A DNA stretch of 64,000 nucleotides, taken from assembly GCF_036250735.1 (NCBI RefSeq), contig NZ_CP109430.1:62001-126000 (forward strand), read 5' to 3'. The translations under genes and the position numbers were made by a program. This DNA comes from Streptosporangium sp. NBC_01495. GTDB lineage: Bacteria; Actinomycetota; Actinomycetes; Streptosporangiales; Streptosporangiaceae. The notes under the pieces were generated by a model. It was not told the origin of the DNA. It made no database searches and saw only the letters and a program-made list of their open reading frames with translations. Shown here one piece after another: positions 62,438-64,000 of the stretch (the stretch's first letter is position 1; each line of letters starts with the position of its first letter).

Positions 62438-63801
62438 AGCCGGGCGGCGACCCGGAGCAGCAGGTCCTCGCGGCCGTAGGGGGCGACGAGCTGCACCCCG
62501 ATCGGCAGCCCCTCCTCGCTCCAGCCCAGCGGCAGGCTGATCGCAGGCTGGCCGGAGATGTTGAACACCGCGGTGAACGGCCCGTACTCGAAGATCGACT
62601 CCAGCCAGCTCGTCACGGTGTGGCCGGGGTCGTCGTACCGCAGGGTGCCGTGCGGCGCGGGAAGGCGACCCAGGGTCGGGGTGACCAGCAGGTCGTACCC
62701 GGTGAAGAAGGCCCCCACCGACCGGCTCACCCTGTTCTGCGCGTCGAAGGCTCCCATCAGCCGCATGACGCTCAGCTCCCTCGCCTCCTCGAAGGCCCGC
62801 GACGTGACGGCCTCCACCTTGGCCGGGTCCGGTGGTCGCAGAGCCGTGAGCAGGGGCGCGGCGACGGCGAGGGTCGCGGACGGCACCATGGCGCCCATGA
62901 CGGTGTCCCAGTCGACGGCCGGGCTCGCCTCGGTGACGAAGTGTCCCTCCTTCTCCAGTACGCGGCCGACCGCGACGGTCGCCGCGGCCACCTCGGGGTC
63001 CACCGCGACACCCGACCATGCCCGCGTGGTCACGGCCACCCGCAGCACGCCGGGATCGGCCCCCGGCTCGTCGGCGTACCGGCGCGTGGGGGGCGGGGCG
63101 GTGTACTTGTCGCCGATGCCGGGCCCCTGGACGGCGTCCAGGTAGTGGGCGGTGTCGCGGACGGTACGGGTCAGCCCGAGCTCGTAGGAGAGCCCGAACA
63201 GCGACTCGCCCACGTCGGGCCCGCACGGGGTCCTGCCCCGGCTCGGCTTGAGGCCGACCAGCCCGCAGCACGAGGCGGGGATCCTGATGGACCCGGCACC
63301 GTCACTGCCGTGCGCGATGGGCACGGCACCGGCCGCGACCAGGGCGGCGGCTCCCCCGCTCGAACCGCCCACGCCGCGGGTGGGGTCCCACGGGTTGAGG
63401 GTGGGCCCGTACCTGACCGACTCGGTGGAGAAGCTGATCAGCATCTCCGGGACGGTGGTCATGCCCAGGGTGACCAGCCCGGCGGCACGGAACCGCGTCA
63501 TCAGATCGGTGTCGTGCCGGGCGACGACCCCCTCGATGCTCCGGCTCCCGCAGCAGAACGGCACACCCTTCGCCACCGGGCCGTTGTCCTTGATCAGGAA
63601 CGGTACCCCCGCCAGCGGTCCATCGGCGGAGTGGTCGAGGGCCTGCGGAAACAGCGGCAGCGCGAGACCGTTCACCTCCGCGTTCGCCGTCTCAAGGGCC
63701 TCCCGGGCGACGGTCTCGACCTCCGCGGCGGTGACCTCACCCGCCTCCATCAGGCCACGGAGCCCGACGGCGTCGTATTGCGGGTACTCGTGAAGTTCCA
63801 C
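62344..63801 (-). CDS. Amidase (amidase-signature family)
   Basis: A 485-aa AS-family hydrolase with the Ser-cisSer-Lys triad: Lys in PFLIKDNG, and the Gly/Ser stretch GVGGSSGGAAALVAAG followed by GSDGAGSIRIPASCCGLVGLKPSRGR. The C-terminal GWSEEGLPIGVQLVAPYGRED is also typical. It hydrolyses an unknown amide. The final 20 or so residues come from duplicated DNA and change phase at a 46-nt repeat. GTG 63801 with AAGGAAGGAACG upstream fits the family start (VELHEYPQYDAVGL). Confidence 0.92.
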   Translation of the reverse strand: MELHEYPQYDAVGLRGLMEAGEVTAAEVETVAREALETANAEVNGLALPLFPQALDHSADGPLAGVPFLIKDNGPVAKGVPFCCGSRSIEGVVARHDTDLMTRFRAAGLVTLGMTTVPEMLISFSTESVRYGPTLNPWDPTRGVGGSSGGAAALVAAGAVPIAHGSDGAGSIRIPASCCGLVGLKPSRGRTPCGPDVGESLFGLSYELGLTRTVRDTAHYLDAVQGPGIGDKYTAPPPTRRYADEPGADPGVLRVAVTTRAWSGVAVDPEVAAATVAVGRVLEKEGHFVTEASPAVDWDTVMGAMVPSATLAVAAPLLTALRPPDPAKVEAVTSRAFEEARELSVMRLMGAFDAQNRVSRSVGAFFTGYDLLVTPTLGRLPAPHGTLRYDDPGHTVTSWLESIFEYGPFTAVFNISGQPAISLPLGWSEEGLPIGVQLVAPYGREDLLLRVAARLEQIMPWKDRTPARHLGRDHAVGEPDSRAAP

Positions 63802-64000
63802 CGGCGTTCCTTCCTTTTCTGTCTCTGTGCCTGTGCGTTGTTCGTGTCTGTGCGTTGTTCCGGCGTCGTGTCGTCCGGCTCCGATGATCGGCCGGTGTGT
63901 CGAGCCTGGATCAGGCACGCGTCGTGGTCATCCGGGGCAGTACTGAACGCGGGTACTGAAACCGGCACCGGTACCGGATCCGCAGTACCGGATCCGGCAT
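63802..64000. other. Upstream region of the amidase
   Basis: No gene was recognised in the last 199 bases. It contains the duplicated element TGTCTGTGCGTTGTTC (about 63820-63860) and GC-rich palindromic bits (GGATCCGGTACTGCGGATCC on the minus strand) near the window edge. It probably holds the amidase promoter. Confidence 0.3.

Overview
The window is very GC-rich (about 70%), with dense genes, strong G/C third-position bias, many GTG starts and many 1-4 base overlaps. It carries actinomycete-specific families: XRE/DUF5753 with DUF397, an SCO7613-type membrane protein, the dynamin-like/YfjP GTPase pair, streptogrisin-type proteases and a mycothiol-type DinB protein. This points to a filamentous actinomycete, plausibly Streptosporangiaceae. 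The genus is my inference. No rRNA, tRNA, CRISPR array, integrase or transposase was seen.

Layout. 0-13.5 kb: end of a secreted protein, a flavin split-barrel enzyme, MarR + MFS exporter, RNA cyclic phosphodiesterase, an aldo/keto reductase behind a MerR-type palindrome, a repeat-bearing secreted protein, a 1,296-aa SCO7613-type membrane protein, a STAS antagonist, an NAD-dependent sugar-epimerase-like SDR and L-2-hydroxyglutarate oxidase. 13.5-22.4 kb: a two-component system, two divergent membrane-fusion adaptors, a MacB-like ATPase and permease, a small DUF5666-like protein and a second, orphan response regulator. A shared 16-base motif in the promoters links these genes. 22.6-26.4 kb: two overlapping membrane-associated GTPases.

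26.7-37 kb is an accessory, regulator-rich stretch with somewhat lower GC: a DUF1036-like pair, a decayed toxin-antitoxin locus, epoxide hydrolase + MarR, a truncated SRPBCC copy identical over 651 bp to an intact gene 6.4 kb away, XRE/DUF397/ATPase/TPR genes, a PadR operon and an ArsR-SRPBCC operon with a leaderless-type promoter. 37.5-44.6 kb: an ABC-2 exporter, a hydantoin/allantoin-type unit (XRE-cupin regulator, NCS1 permease, hydantoin/Asp racemase), a DinB-like protein and small ORFs. 44.8-53 kb: a DUF397 fragment, a 40-aa membrane micro-protein with an alternating His/Arg tail, LysR, a seven-repeat YVTN propeller and three tandem secreted S1 proteases. 53-64 kb, all on the minus strand: threonine catabolism (tdh, mini-ORF, kbl), SPFH + NfeD, a homogentisate operon (hmgA, unknown ORF, fahA), NhaA and an amidase.

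Two themes stand out. Short tandem repeats are unusually common, both inside genes (21, 36, 45 and 126 nt units) and outside them (6, 9, 13 and about 45 nt). At three loci the duplicated unit is the 3' tail of a gene, and in one case this made a translationally coupled mini-ORF between tdh and kbl. The best candidate for new enzymology is the uncharacterised gene between hmgA and fahA, exactly where a maleylacetoacetate isomerase is needed.
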